Shown here: positions 44,350 to 53,130 of the stretch, in pieces
Layout of the letters: every line of letters begins with the position of its first letter
Position numbering within the stretch: position 1 is the stretch's first letter
Assembly: GCF_001729485.1 (NCBI RefSeq)
Contig: NZ_CP017157.1
Span: forward strand, 3,844,001-3,908,000
From: Streptomyces lydicus
GTDB taxonomy: Bacteria; Actinomycetota; Actinomycetes; Streptomycetales; Streptomycetaceae
Direction of reading: 5' to 3'
Length of the DNA stretch: 64,000 nucleotides
The notes under the pieces: generated by a model
Seen by the model: the letters and a program-made list of their open reading frames with translations, nothing else
The model's database searches: none
What the model was told of the DNA's origin: nothing
Position numbers and translations under genes: made by a program

Positions 44350-45849
44350 ATGGCACCCGATCCGACAGTCGCCCAGGTGACCATGACCCTGGCTGCCTTC
44401 GCAGCCACCGGCGCCACCCCGCGCCCGTCCGGGGAAACCCTGGAGCAGCACACCAAACGCATCATCACCGGCATCAACGCGCAACTGAACGATCCCAGGC
44501 TTGCGACGCAGGGTGAGTGGAAGCTGACGTGGCTCGCCCTGAGCGAGGCCAACGCCAATATGGCCTACATCGCGCAGAGCACCAACGGCTCGAACGAGTT
44601 CGCCGTGGTCGCTCGCGGAACGGACGCCGACCTGACCGACGTCCTCGAGGACCTCGACGTCGGCACGGTCGTCCCGTTCCCCGAGAGCGGATCGCCGAAG
44701 CCCATCACCGTTTCCAAGGGGGCCATGGATGCGTTCAAACGGGTTGTCAACGCCCGCTCGATCGTCGCGCCCTCCCCGAACGTCACGCTCGCCCAGGCGC
44801 TCTCCGCCGCGCTCCAGTCGGCGCCCTCCTCGCCGCAGCCGACCGTCTATCTGACCGGTCACAGCCTGGGCGGTTGCATCGCCACCATGCTCGCGCTGTA
44901 CCTGCAAGCCAAGACCTGGCCGAAGCAGCCGAGGTTCGCGGTGATCACCTATGCCGCTCCCACCGCAGGCGGGCAGAGCTTCGTCGACTACTTCGACTCC
45001 GTGCCGTGGGGCATCGACGAGCGCCAGAACAACGCCTTCGACCTGGTACCGCACGCGTGGGCCGATCTCGACACCACCGCCGACTGGTACCCGAGCCCGG
45101 GACCGCAGGCGACCGACGAGGTGAAGCTGCTCATCGGGGCGATCTCCGAGCGCACCAGGGGCAACGTCTACGTCCAGCCCGGCACGCTCTGCCTGATGAA
45201 CACCGAATACACGAGCCTCGCCAAGAACCTGGTCAACAAGACCACCCAGGACTTCCTCGGCCAGGTCGCCTTCCAGCACGCCAACTCCACCTACCTGGAC
45301 CTGGTGGGGGCGCCTCCCGTCCCTGCCGGGCCGGTGGTGACCGACCTGAGCCCCACCTTCGGTGCGGCAGGCGCCACGGTGACCATCAACGGCACCGGCT
45401 TCAGTCAGGACAGCATGGTCGACTTCGGCCACTTCGCCTGCACCAAGCGCGAGGTCGACCCCTCCGGCAGAAGGATCACCGCTCAGGTCCCCAACGGAAA
45501 CGGCGTCGTCCACGTCCGCGTCACCAACACCCTCGGCACCTCCCCGGCCGTCGCGATGGCGCAGTTCGCCTATGGCGGCCCCGCACCCGTGGTGGTCAGT
45601 GCGGTCAGCCCGACCAGCGGAAAGGTCGGCACCCCGGTCACCATCAACGGCTCGGGCTTCGCCAACGGCGCCACCGTGCACTTCAAGGACAAGGCATCCG
45701 GTTCGGTCAAGTTCGTCTCCACCGGCCAGCTCACCGCGACCGCACCCGATCAGCTCGACGTCCACCAGACGGTGAACATCACCGTGACGGTCGGCAAGGC
45801 CACCTCTCCGACCAGCCCGGCGGACGAGTTCACCTACACCGGACGGTAG
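44350..45849 (+). CDS. Class-3 lipase with two IPT/TIG domains
   Basis: A 499-residue protein. Residues 30-300 are an alpha/beta-hydrolase of the fungal class-3 lipase type: FAVVARGTD, the nucleophile elbow TVYLTGHSLGGC (Ser172), VITYAAPTAG, NNAFDLVPHAW with the catalytic Asp, and a late His-containing segment. Residues about 329-410 and 415-498 are two immunoglobulin-like IPT/TIG domains (SPTFGAAGATVTINGTGF; SPTSGKVGTPVTINGSGF), usually carbohydrate- or surface-binding. No signal peptide is visible, which is odd for a TIG protein. It may be cytosolic or use another export route. It is convergent with the SDR gene at 45997. Confidence 0.87.
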   Translation: MAPDPTVAQVTMTLAAFAATGATPRPSGETLEQHTKRIITGINAQLNDPRLATQGEWKLTWLALSEANANMAYIAQSTNGSNEFAVVARGTDADLTDVLEDLDVGTVVPFPESGSPKPITVSKGAMDAFKRVVNARSIVAPSPNVTLAQALSAALQSAPSSPQPTVYLTGHSLGGCIATMLALYLQAKTWPKQPRFAVITYAAPTAGGQSFVDYFDSVPWGIDERQNNAFDLVPHAWADLDTTADWYPSPGPQATDEVKLLIGAISERTRGNVYVQPGTLCLMNTEYTSLAKNLVNKTTQDFLGQVAFQHANSTYLDLVGAPPVPAGPVVTDLSPTFGAAGATVTINGTGFSQDSMVDFGHFACTKREVDPSGRRITAQVPNGNGVVHVRVTNTLGTSPAVAMAQFAYGGPAPVVVSAVSPTSGKVGTPVTINGSGFANGATVHFKDKASGSVKFVSTGQLTATAPDQLDVHQTVNITVTVGKATSPTSPADEFTYTGR

Positions 45850-45996
45850 CGTCCGCACGCCCCGTTCCCGGGGTGGCCCTGCGAGCAGTCCCGGGCCTTG
45901 CCGCCGGCCGGTCCAACCGTGCCCGGGCGCGGGATCGCCGCAGGGCCGCGCGCCTCACCGGCCGTCGTCCGCCACCGCGACCGCCCCGGCGACCGC

Positions 45997-46740
45997 CTAG
46001 TTCGGCTGGCCGATCGGCCGGACCACCAGCGTGTTCACGTCCACGCCAGGCGGCTGGGAGAGCGCCCACACGACGGTGTCCACCAGGTGCTCGGCGGAGA
46101 TCATCGGGCCCGCCGCGTCGGCGCCGCCGGGGCGCTCGTCCCAGAACGGCGTCAGCACCCGCCCGGGCGCGATCAGCGTCGTGCCGACCCCGTACCCGGT
46201 CGTCAGCATGCGGACGTTCTCCGCCAGCCCGGTCACCGCGAACTTCGTCATCGAGTACAGGTTGCCGGGCGTGTTCTTGAAACCCGCGACACTCCCGATC
46301 AGCACCACCCGGCCCTGCGCCGCCTTCAGCGCCGGGAGCGCCGCCCGCACCAGCAGTGCGGGTCCCAGGACGTTGGTGAGCACCATGCCCCGCCACTCCT
46401 CGGGGTCGCCGGTCTCGACCGTGCCGTTGGTCGCGTACCCGGCGTTGGCGACCGCGTGGTCCAGCCGCCCGAACGCGCGCACGGTCTCCTCGACGGCTGA
46501 CGACACATGACCCCAGTCCGCGGCATCCCCCTCGAAGGTCAGCAGCCGGTCGCCCGCCCCCGCTTCCGCCGCGGCCTCGGTCAGCGAGGCCAGCTTCTTC
46601 GCGCTGCGCCCGGTCGCTGCCACCCGGTGGCCGAGGCCCAGCAGGCGGCGCACGGTCTCCGCCCCGATCCCGCTCGATCCGCCGGTGATGAAGGTGACGG
46701 GCGCTTCGGTGCGCTCGATGGACTCGTTCCCGTTGGACAT
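45997..46740 (-). CDS. SDR family oxidoreductase
   Basis: A 247-residue classical SDR with VTFITGGSSGIGAETV, LDHAVANAGYATNG (NAG motif), the catalytic Ser in VVLIGSVAG and YSMTK. The pattern RVVLIGSVAGFKNTPGNLYSMTKF resembles clavaldehyde-dehydrogenase-like/YdfG-type dehydrogenases that act on hydroxyacids or aldehydes. The substrate is unknown. It may be co-regulated with the ArsR-like gene upstream on the same strand (130-bp gap). Confidence 0.9.
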   Translation of the reverse strand: MSNGNESIERTEAPVTFITGGSSGIGAETVRRLLGLGHRVAATGRSAKKLASLTEAAAEAGAGDRLLTFEGDAADWGHVSSAVEETVRAFGRLDHAVANAGYATNGTVETGDPEEWRGMVLTNVLGPALLVRAALPALKAAQGRVVLIGSVAGFKNTPGNLYSMTKFAVTGLAENVRMLTTGYGVGTTLIAPGRVLTPFWDERPGGADAAGPMISAEHLVDTVVWALSQPPGVDVNTLVVRPIGQPN

Positions 46741-46870
46741 GGTCTCCCCGTGTGCCGGTGCGGTGCGCGCGGAGGTGCGGCGCCGTCGCTGCCCCGACGC
46801 TAGATCGTCCCGGCCCGCGCGTCCACGTCATTGCCGAGCAGGGAAAACCGGCGATGCGCCGCCAGGGAAC

Positions 46871-47833
46871 TCATGCGCTTCCGTGGACGAGGAGATCCAG
46901 ACCCAGCGGGGTGCACCAGTGCCACACGGCCTTGCCGTCGCGGCGGGAGACGATCAGGCCGGCCTCCCGGAGGATCTTGGCCTGCATGGACGCGGCCGCT
47001 GCGCTGACCGCGAGCTCCCGGGCGAGACCGGCGGTGGTGTGCTGCCGGACGAGCAGCCGCAGGGCCAGCGCGCGAGTGCTGCCGACCAGGGCGGCGAGCG
47101 GGTCGTCGGGGGGCGCCGTGTTCCGCAGCGGCAGCGGGGTGACGGCCGGGTAGATCAGCAGCAGCCGACCGTCGTCCTGTGGCGCTGCCAGCAGGTGATC
47201 GGCCCAGAACAGGGACGGCTGCAGGACGATGCCGTGCCCGTGAAGGGTGAGGTCGAGGTCGCGGGGAAAGGCTGCTTCCAGGGTCATGCCGCGCCAGCGG
47301 ATCGACGGTGCCAGCCCCGTCAGGGTGGCGTGCAGGCCCTGCCGGGCGAGGATGCGGGAGCGCCACGCCACCTCGGCGTGAAAGCCGGCCCGGATACGGG
47401 GCCAGGCCCCCGCGATGACACTGGCATGGCCGGCACGTACCGCCTGCGCGAGGACCTGCCAGGCGTCCCGGTCCCCGTCGGCGAGCTGACGCACCCACGG
47501 GGTGAGCGGACGGTCGAGGGCGCACATCCGACGCAGCTCCGCGCGGGCCCGGGCGCGGGCCGTCGACAGGATCTGGTCCAGGCCCTCTTCCAGGTCGTGG
47601 CTGGGCGGGTCCAGGAACAGCGGCCCCGCCCCCAGCGGGGAGACCAGTTGCACCATCGGCCGCGCCGACCGCGGAAGGGTGCGGGCCACCCGCTGCCGCC
47701 ACGGGCCGAACACCGGGTGCGCATCGCGCCGTTGCAGCATCTCCAAGGCCAGACCGAGCTCCACCAACGGCGCCGGCCGATCAGCGACCGTCACCCTCAG
47801 CAGATCCTCCGCAGTGCAGTGCACACGCAGCAT
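46871..47833 (-). CDS. ArsR/winged-helix family regulator (320 aa)
   Basis: A long winged-helix regulator common in Streptomyces. The first 230 residues are a sensory region (LRVHCTAEDLLRVTVADRPAP..., FWADHLLAAPQDDGRLLLIYPAV). The C-terminal 70 residues are the ArsR-type domain (STRALALRLLVRQHTTAGLARELAVSAAAASMQAKILREAGLIVSRRDG). I start at the ATG at 47833 because MLRVHCTAEDLL matches how such proteins begin; the 16 codons before it lie in the duplicated promoter segment. The dyad TTCAGC-CCTC-GCTGAA lies 28 bp upstream. The SDR at 45997 is the likely target. Confidence 0.82.
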   Translation of the reverse strand: MLRVHCTAEDLLRVTVADRPAPLVELGLALEMLQRRDAHPVFGPWRQRVARTLPRSARPMVQLVSPLGAGPLFLDPPSHDLEEGLDQILSTARARARAELRRMCALDRPLTPWVRQLADGDRDAWQVLAQAVRAGHASVIAGAWPRIRAGFHAEVAWRSRILARQGLHATLTGLAPSIRWRGMTLEAAFPRDLDLTLHGHGIVLQPSLFWADHLLAAPQDDGRLLLIYPAVTPLPLRNTAPPDDPLAALVGSTRALALRLLVRQHTTAGLARELAVSAAAASMQAKILREAGLIVSRRDGKAVWHWCTPLGLDLLVHGSA

Positions 47834-47895
47834 GCCCGGCCCCCGCCGATGCCCGAACCATTCAGCCCTCGCTGAAAGCATCGCCCCGTTCCGTC
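47834..47895. repeat. Copy B of the duplicated ArsR promoter-like segment
   Basis: The leader of the ArsR-like gene, similar over about 60 bp to 40175-40235. It includes the dyad TTCAGC-CCTC-GCTGAA at 47861-47876, which is a candidate operator. Confidence 0.75.
47861..47876. promoter_or_regulatory. Dyad TTCAGC-CCTC-GCTGAA, copy B
   Basis: A perfect six-bp inverted repeat 28 bp upstream of the ArsR-like start, and a candidate autoregulatory operator. Confidence 0.55.
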
Positions 47896-48032
47896 GGGAC
47901 GGCCAGGCTGTTATGCGTCATCGCCACCCGTAACCGACCTCGCGGGGACGAACGGTGGCCTGTTCCGCGACCGGGGCCGCCCGGCCGCCCCGGGCCGGGC
48001 GGAGCATCCGACAACAGCGAAGGACTCGAACC

Positions 48033-48656
48033 GTGCAAACACGCAAGCGCATCGCTCTGACCGCGGCCGCAGTCGCCCTCACCGGGGGCCTCACCGCTGC
48101 CCCGACCGCAAGTGCCACCACCGGCGCAACTGCCGCCCGCGCCACCGCGTCCGCGTACCCCACGGCCCCATCGGCAGGGACGGCAAGCTCCAGGGGCGGG
48201 GTCATCGCGTCATACCACGACAAGAAGATCGACCTCAGCAAGGGGTGGGGCAGCGCGCAGGTCTGCGCCGAGTTGGCGGTCGGGGACGTCCGCTGCTACG
48301 ACACCGTGAACGAGGCCCACCGGGTAATCGGGAGCGTCAACGCCGCTCAGGCGTGGCCTGACTGTCCCCAGGGCTGGGTCTGCCTCTACGAGCGGAAGAA
48401 CTTCAACGGACGACGGCTGATGTGGTCGTCGCCGGGACACAAGAAGCTCGCCCAGTGGGGCTTCCGTGACCAGGCGAGCAGTGCCGCGGTCTGGCGGCCC
48501 CAGGGCGGAGTCGAATGCATCGACTACCACTCGGGGCTCGACGCCAGGATGCTCCTCGCGGCCGGCAGCGGCTACGACGACTTCACCCGGCTCTCGTATC
48601 CCTGGTGGCTCGGGGGTGGTAACTGGAACGACAAGGTCGATGAGATCAGCATGTGA
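48033..48656 (+). CDS. Secreted peptidase inhibitor family I36 protein
   Basis: A 207-residue exported protein: signal peptide MQTRKRIALTAAAVALTGGL with cleavage near TASATTG, then a low-complexity Ala/Thr linker. Near residue 110 is the I36 (SMI/beta-gamma-crystallin-like) domain with WPDCPQGWVCLYERKNFNG, LMWSSPGHKKLAQWGFRDQASSA and a final WNDKVDEIS. I36 proteins of Streptomyces inhibit metalloproteases outside the cell. An extra Cys-containing segment (VCAELAVGDVRCYDTVNEAH) before the inhibitor domain is unusual. GTG start with AAGGA upstream. Confidence 0.85.
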   Translation: MQTRKRIALTAAAVALTGGLTAAPTASATTGATAARATASAYPTAPSAGTASSRGGVIASYHDKKIDLSKGWGSAQVCAELAVGDVRCYDTVNEAHRVIGSVNAAQAWPDCPQGWVCLYERKNFNGRRLMWSSPGHKKLAQWGFRDQASSAAVWRPQGGVECIDYHSGLDARMLLAAGSGYDDFTRLSYPWWLGGGNWNDKVDEISM

Positions 48657-48730
48657 CGGCGCCGGCCCCTGGGCGTGAAGGGGGAGCCCGGGCCTGTCTG
48701 CGTCGGGTACGGGGTTCGAGGGGCCGGCCG

Positions 48731-49612
48731 TCAGCGGAGCACCACGGTGCGCCTGCCCTGGACGAACACCCGGCCCTCGCAGTGCCACCGGACGGCTCGG
48801 GCCAGGGCCGCCGATTCCGCGTCGCGGCCGATGGCGGCCAGGTCGTCGGGGGTGTGGCTGTGGTCGACGTTGATGACCTCCTGGGCGATGATCGGGCCTT
48901 CGTCGAGGTCGGCGGTGACGTAGTGGGCGGTCGCGCCGACGAGCTTGACGCCGCGCTCGTGGGCCTGGTGGTAGGGCTTGGCGCCCTTGAAGCTCGGCAG
49001 GAACGAGTGGTGGATGTTGATGGTCCGGCCGGCCAGCCGGGTGCACAGGTCGTTGGAGAGGACCTGCATGTAGCGCGCCAGTACGACCAGGTCTACGGCG
49101 AACTCGTCGACGAGATCCAGGAGTTGGGCTTCGGCCTGCGGCTTGGTCGCGGCGGTGACCGGCACGTGGAAGAACGGGATGCCGTGCCAGCTGACGAGCC
49201 CCTCGTGGTCGGGGTGGTTGGAGACCACGGCGACCACGTCGATGGGCAGGTCCCCGCTGCGGGTGCGGAAGAGCAGGTCGTTGAGGCAGTGGCCGTGGCG
49301 GGACACCATCACCAGCACGCGGCGCCGGGTGCCGGCCGGTTCGAGGTGCCACCGCATCGCGAACGGGGCGGCCACGGCGGCGAAGTCCCGGCGCAGCAGC
49401 TCGGTGCCGTTCTCGCTGCCGGAGGTGGCGAAGCGCACCCGCATGAAGAAGTGGCCGTCGCGACGGTCACCGAACTGATGGTTGTCGATGATGTCGCTGC
49501 CGTGCTGGAGGAGGAACCGCGAGACGGCGTGCACGATGCCGGGCGCCTCGGGGCAGTCGACGGTGAGTACGTGCTCGACGGTGGCCGTGGCGGAAGCTGC
49601 GAGATCAGTCAT
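48731..49612 (-). CDS. purU: Formyltetrahydrofolate deformylase
   Basis: PurU hydrolyses 10-formyl-tetrahydrofolate to formate and THF, balancing the C1 pool. The 293 residues match the family. Residues 10-85 form an ACT domain (LTVDCPEAPGIVHAVSRFLLQHGSDI). Residues 95-290 are the formyltransferase-like catalytic domain with VLVMVSRHGHCLNDLL, LARYMQVLS, NIHHSFLPSFKGAKPYHQA and the catalytic Asp in LDEGPII. In Streptomyces it closes the sarcosine oxidase operon. Here the upstream operon is damaged: a stop of the sdaA remnant lies four bases before its ATG, and only soxG is intact. Confidence 0.95.
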   Translation of the reverse strand: MTDLAASATATVEHVLTVDCPEAPGIVHAVSRFLLQHGSDIIDNHQFGDRRDGHFFMRVRFATSGSENGTELLRRDFAAVAAPFAMRWHLEPAGTRRRVLVMVSRHGHCLNDLLFRTRSGDLPIDVVAVVSNHPDHEGLVSWHGIPFFHVPVTAATKPQAEAQLLDLVDEFAVDLVVLARYMQVLSNDLCTRLAGRTINIHHSFLPSFKGAKPYHQAHERGVKLVGATAHYVTADLDEGPIIAQEVINVDHSHTPDDLAAIGRDAESAALARAVRWHCEGRVFVQGRRTVVLR

Positions 49613-49616
49613 GGTG

Positions 49617-49750
49617 TCAGCACTCGATTACGTGGACGGCGAGGCCGCCGCGGGCGGCGGCCTCGGGTATGTGATCCATCTGTCCGGGCGGTGTCGCGCA
49701 TGGTCGTGAGGGCCTCGGCCGGGGAGAGGCCGAAGACGCCGGGAGCGCCC
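49617..49750 (-). pseudogene. sdaA: Remnant of L-serine ammonia-lyase C-terminus
   Basis: Between soxG and purU. Read on the minus strand, GVFGLSPAEALTTMRDTAR is in one frame and QMDHIPEAAARGGLAVHVIEC-stop is in another. One extra base near 49682 separates them. Joined, they resemble the C-terminal end of L-serine dehydratase (ALxTMRxxxR ... GGLAVxVxEC), a gene often found in this operon in Streptomyces. Only about 43 residues of the roughly 450-residue enzyme remain, starting at the soxG stop, so most of the gene is deleted. The final TGA is four bases before the purU ATG. Confidence 0.65.
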
Positions 49751-50380
49751 TCAGGGGACCTCGGGGCCGCGGTACTCGCTCATGGCGTCGATGAGCCAGC
49801 GCGCCAGGTAGTCGGCGAACGAGGACCGCGGGAACAGCCGGTACGTGGGCGTGTCGTCGACCTGCCAGAGCAGGACCGCGACGGGGCCCACCGTGGTCGA
49901 CACGGCCCGGCCGGGTGCGAAGGACCGGGGGTGCAGGTCCAGCGGGCAGCCCTTCTCCAGTACCTGCCGGGCGCTCGGGCCGCTCAGCTCCAGCGTGGTG
50001 CGGTTGGCCGAGACGTCCACGACCGAGCCCGGGTCTCCGCCGAGTGCCTCCCGCAACTCGGCGGTCACCTCGGTCGATTCGGCCCGGGACAGCACCAGCC
50101 ACTCGTCGGGGCCGAGCCAGACGACCGAGTGGGGGCCGGAGCTGGTGGTGTGGCCGCACTGCCGCGGGAGTGGTGCCCCCAGGGTCTTCCCGAGGCGGGC
50201 GGCCGCTTCGGAAGCGGGGTCGACGCGCAGGTTCACCATGGTGAGGAACGGCCGCTCGGTCAGCGTGACGCCACGGGCACCGGTGACGGCGGCGGCGCGC
50301 ATCCGCTCCTCCAGATGTGCCAGGGGGCTTCTGCGCAGTGCCACGGGACCTGCGCCCGCGTCGATCGTCGGCTCAGCCAT
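49751..50380 (-). CDS. soxG: Sarcosine oxidase gamma subunit
   Basis: A 209-residue SoxG-family protein. It carries [12 protein letters not shown], a mid-domain [11 protein letters not shown] (GcvT-like fold), [30 protein letters not shown] and [27 protein letters not shown]. In heterotetrameric sarcosine oxidase (alpha, beta, gamma, delta) the gamma subunit is small and contacts the alpha subunit's THF-binding half. Its ATG overlaps the end of the soxA fragment by eight bases, the native operon arrangement. soxB and soxD are absent from the window and soxA is truncated, so a functional oxidase is unlikely. Confidence 0.92.
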   Translation of the reverse strand: MAEPTIDAGAGPVALRRSPLAHLEERMRAAAVTGARGVTLTERPFLTMVNLRVDPASEAAARLGKTLGAPLPRQCGHTTSSGPHSVVWLGPDEWLVLSRAESTEVTAELREALGGDPGSVVDVSANRTTLELSGPSARQVLEKGCPLDLHPRSFAPGRAVSTTVGPVAVLLWQVDDTPTYRLFPRSSFADYLARWLIDAMSEYRGPEVP

Positions 50381-51764
50381 CTCGCTTGGTCCCTTCGGGG
50401 TCGTAGAGGACGGGTTCGGTGACCTGGACGGGGACCAGGTCGTCGCCGACGGGGGCGAGGAGCGTGTCGCCCACCCGGTCCCGGCCGGCGGCGACCAGGG
50501 CGAGGGCGAACGGGCGGCCCAGCGCCTCGCTGTGGTAACTGGAGGTGACGTGGCCGAGCATCGGCACCGGCCCGGCATCGGGGGTGAGGGGCACGTCCGG
50601 CGCGACGAGCTGGGTGCCCTCCGGCAGCCGGGTCGTGCGGTCGCGGGGCAGCAGGCCGACCAACTGCTTGCGGTCGGTGCGGGAGGTGTCGGCGCGGGCG
50701 TAGGACCGCTTCCCGATGAAGTCCTTCTGCTTCGAGACCACCCAGGACATGCCCGCGTCCTGCGGGGTGACGGTGCCGTCGGTGTCCTGACCGACGATGA
50801 TGTAGCCCTTCTCGGCCCGCAGGACGTGCATGGTCTCGGTGCCGTACGGCGTGATGTCGTACGGGCGGCCGATCGCGTCCACCTCCTCCCAGACCGCCAG
50901 GCCGTACCACGCGGAGACGTTGATCTCGTAGGCGAGTTCACCGGAGAAGGAGATCCGGCAGATGCGGGCCGGGACACCCGAGGCGAGGGTGGTCTCACGG
51001 AAGGCCATGAACGGGAACGCCTCGGTGGACAGGTCGACGTCGGGCGCGAGTTGGGCGACGACCTCGCGGGAGCGGGGGCCGACGACGGCGATCGTCGTCC
51101 ACTGCTCGGTCACCGACGTGCAGTGGACGTCGAGTTCGGGCCACTCGGTCTGCAGCCACTCCTCCAGCCAGTCCAGGACCCCGGCGGCGCCGCCGGTCGT
51201 GGTGGTCATGAAATAGCGGTTGTCGTCGAGGCGCAGCGTCACGCCGTCGTCGAAGATCATGCCGTCGGGCTTGCACATGACGCCGTAGCGGGCCATACCG
51301 GGCTTGAGCTTCTTGAAGGCGTTGGTGTAGATGCGGTTGAGGAACTCCCCGGCGTCCGCGCCCCAGATCTCGATCTTGCCGAGGGTGGAGGCGTCCATGA
51401 ACGCCACGCCCTCGCGGGCCGCGCGGCACTCGCGCGCCACGGCCGTGTCCATGTCCTCACCGGGCAGGGGGTAGTACCGGGGGCGCTTCCACTGCCCGAC
51501 GTCCTCGAACTCCGCCCCGTGCGCGGTGTGCCAGCTGTGCAGGGACGTCGTGCGCTCCGGATCGAACAGCTCGCCGCGCTCCCGCCCGGCCAGGGCGGCG
51601 AAGGCCACCGGCGTGTACGGCGCGCGGTAGGCGGTGGTGCCGATCTCCCCGGGTGACGCGCCCGCGCCGAGGGCCTCGCCGTGAACGCTCGCCGTACGGG
51701 CCGGCGCGCCCCGGATTTCGGCCGTGCGGGCTCGGTATGCACGCCGGATCCGGAGGTTCCACAC
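50373..51764 (-). pseudogene. soxA: 5'-truncated sarcosine oxidase alpha subunit
   Basis: Only the C-terminal aminomethyltransferase-like (GcvT) half of the roughly 950-residue alpha subunit remains. Homology begins near 51700 with [22 protein letters not shown] and [20 protein letters not shown]. It runs through [65 protein letters not shown] and the GcvT_C region. The N-terminal FAD/NAD-binding half is missing. Upstream the sequence runs into the leader of the divergent CBS gene at 51826. A GTG at 51764 is in frame but has no Shine-Dalgarno. The retained half could still fold as a THF-binding domain. Confidence 0.85.
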
Positions 51765-51825
51765 TGGCAGTAGGAAGTACCAGTCGGGTGCGGTTCCGGC
51801 TCCGAGGGACTCATGAGGAGCGGCG

Positions 51826-52245
51826 ATGACCACGGCACGAGAGATCATGCACACCGGTGCCATCTGCGTCGAGGAAAGCGAAACGCTGGCGGCCGCGGCG
51901 CGCCGCATGAGCGAGCTGGACGTCGGGGCGCTCCCGATCTGCGGGCCGGACGACCGGCTCCACGGGATCATCACCGACCGGGACATCGTGGTGAAGTGTC
52001 TCGCCAAGGGCAAGGACCCGAAGACCATGACCGCCGGCCAGCTCGAACAGGGCAAGCCGATCACGATTGACGCGGAGGCCGATACGGATCGCGTGCTCCG
52101 GGCCATGGCGGAGCACAGGATCCGGCGGCTGCCGGTCATCGACAACCACCGGCTGATCGGCATGATCAGTGAGGCGGACCTCGCTCGCCGCCTGCCGGAG
52201 GAACAGGTGGGCCACTTCGTCGAGGCTGTCTGCGCGGCCCACTGA
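51826..52245 (+). CDS. CBS-domain pair protein
   Basis: A 139-residue protein consisting of two CBS motifs: [37 protein letters not shown] with [13 protein letters not shown], and [35 protein letters not shown] with [11 protein letters not shown]. Such stand-alone CBS pairs bind adenine nucleotides (AMP, ATP, NADH) and often regulate stress or redox responses. GAGGAG five bases before the ATG. The next gene, a SpoIIAA-like protein, follows on the same strand after 65 bp. Confidence 0.93.
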   Translation: MTTAREIMHTGAICVEESETLAAAARRMSELDVGALPICGPDDRLHGIITDRDIVVKCLAKGKDPKTMTAGQLEQGKPITIDAEADTDRVLRAMAEHRIRRLPVIDNHRLIGMISEADLARRLPEEQVGHFVEAVCAAH

Positions 52246-52310
52246 TCACTCGGCCACTTCCGCCGGCCGCGTAGAGCCCGGGCGATGGCACGTGCGGAGA
52301 GAAGGACGGA

Positions 52311-53078
52311 ATGCTTGAGAGACTCGAGGACGTGCCTGCTGGAATTTCTGCAGTGAAGGCGACAGGTACCGTCTCGAAGAAGGATTACGAAACGGTGATC
52401 GAGCCGTTGATCAATGACGCCCGCGCTGAAGGCCGGCGTCTCCGAATTCTGTGCGAGTTCGGCCCCGATTTCAGGACGTTCACCCCGGCGGCAGGCTGGG
52501 AGGACCTCAAAGTCGGTATGCGTTCGCTGCGGCTGTTCGAGGGCTGCGCACTCGTGAGCGACATCGGCTGGATACGTAAGTCGACCAGCCTCACGAGTTT
52601 TCTGATGCCCTGCCCGGTACGTGTCTTCGGTATGGAGGAGCGCGCGGCGGCCCTTGACTGGCTGACCTCGCTGCCCGAGGCGCCCGGCGTTTCCCACCGT
52701 CTCCTCCACGGGCCCCAGGTCCTTGTGATCGAGGTCGAAGAACCTCTGCGTACACAGGACTTCGACGCCCTGGCGCTCACCGCGGACAGCTGGCTCGAAA
52801 CCCACACCGAATTGGCCGGTGTGGTGGTCCACGCTCGCGAATTCCCCGGCTGGGAGAACGTGGGAAGCATGCTCCGCCATGTGCGTTTCGTCCGTGACCA
52901 CCACCGGAAGGTCAGGAAGGTCGCGCTGGCGGCCGACAGCAAGCTCGCCGGCCTGGTGCCGCACATTGCGAAGCACTTCATCCAGGCCGAGGTGCGGCGG
53001 TTCGGATACGACGAACTCGACGTCGCCGTCGCATGGGCGGGAAGCCCGGCACCTAAACAGGCGGCCGATACGGGGTGA
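52311..53078 (+). CDS. Tandem SpoIIAA-like (STAS/DUF3478) protein
   Basis: A 255-residue protein with two copies of the SpoIIAA-like domain. Residues 1-125 contain [28 protein letters not shown] and [24 protein letters not shown]. Residues 130-245 contain [23 protein letters not shown] and [41 protein letters not shown]. Single-domain relatives occur near stress or membrane genes; the function is unknown, possibly lipid or nucleotide binding. Two fused copies give an internal dimer. RBS GAAGGA is present. Its 3' end faces the ADH gene across two terminator hairpins. Confidence 0.85.
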   Translation: MLERLEDVPAGISAVKATGTVSKKDYETVIEPLINDARAEGRRLRILCEFGPDFRTFTPAAGWEDLKVGMRSLRLFEGCALVSDIGWIRKSTSLTSFLMPCPVRVFGMEERAAALDWLTSLPEAPGVSHRLLHGPQVLVIEVEEPLRTQDFDALALTADSWLETHTELAGVVVHAREFPGWENVGSMLRHVRFVRDHHRKVRKVALAADSKLAGLVPHIAKHFIQAEVRRFGYDELDVAVAWAGSPAPKQAADTG

Positions 53079-53085
53079 CGCGACG

Positions 53086-53121
53086 GCCGGCGACCGCATC
53101 GGGCGAGATGCGGCCGCCGGC
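53086..53121. terminator. Terminator hairpin after SpoIIAA-like gene
   Basis: A 15-bp stem with one mismatch (53086-53100 with 53107-53121) and a six-base loop, eight bases past the stop and between convergent genes. Confidence 0.65.
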
Positions 53122-53130
53122 CTCCGGCGT

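Noticed and set aside
47834..47881. Extended N-terminus of the ArsR-like protein (MLSARAEWFG...)
   Set aside because: These codons fall in a segment that is repeated at 40.2 kb without a gene and contains the dyad, so it is better read as promoter/operator than as coding.
49641..49664. Terminator hairpin between soxG and purU
   Set aside because: The inverted repeat is formed by Ala/Arg/Gly codons of the sdaA remnant (EAAARGGL), so it is not independent evidence for a terminator.
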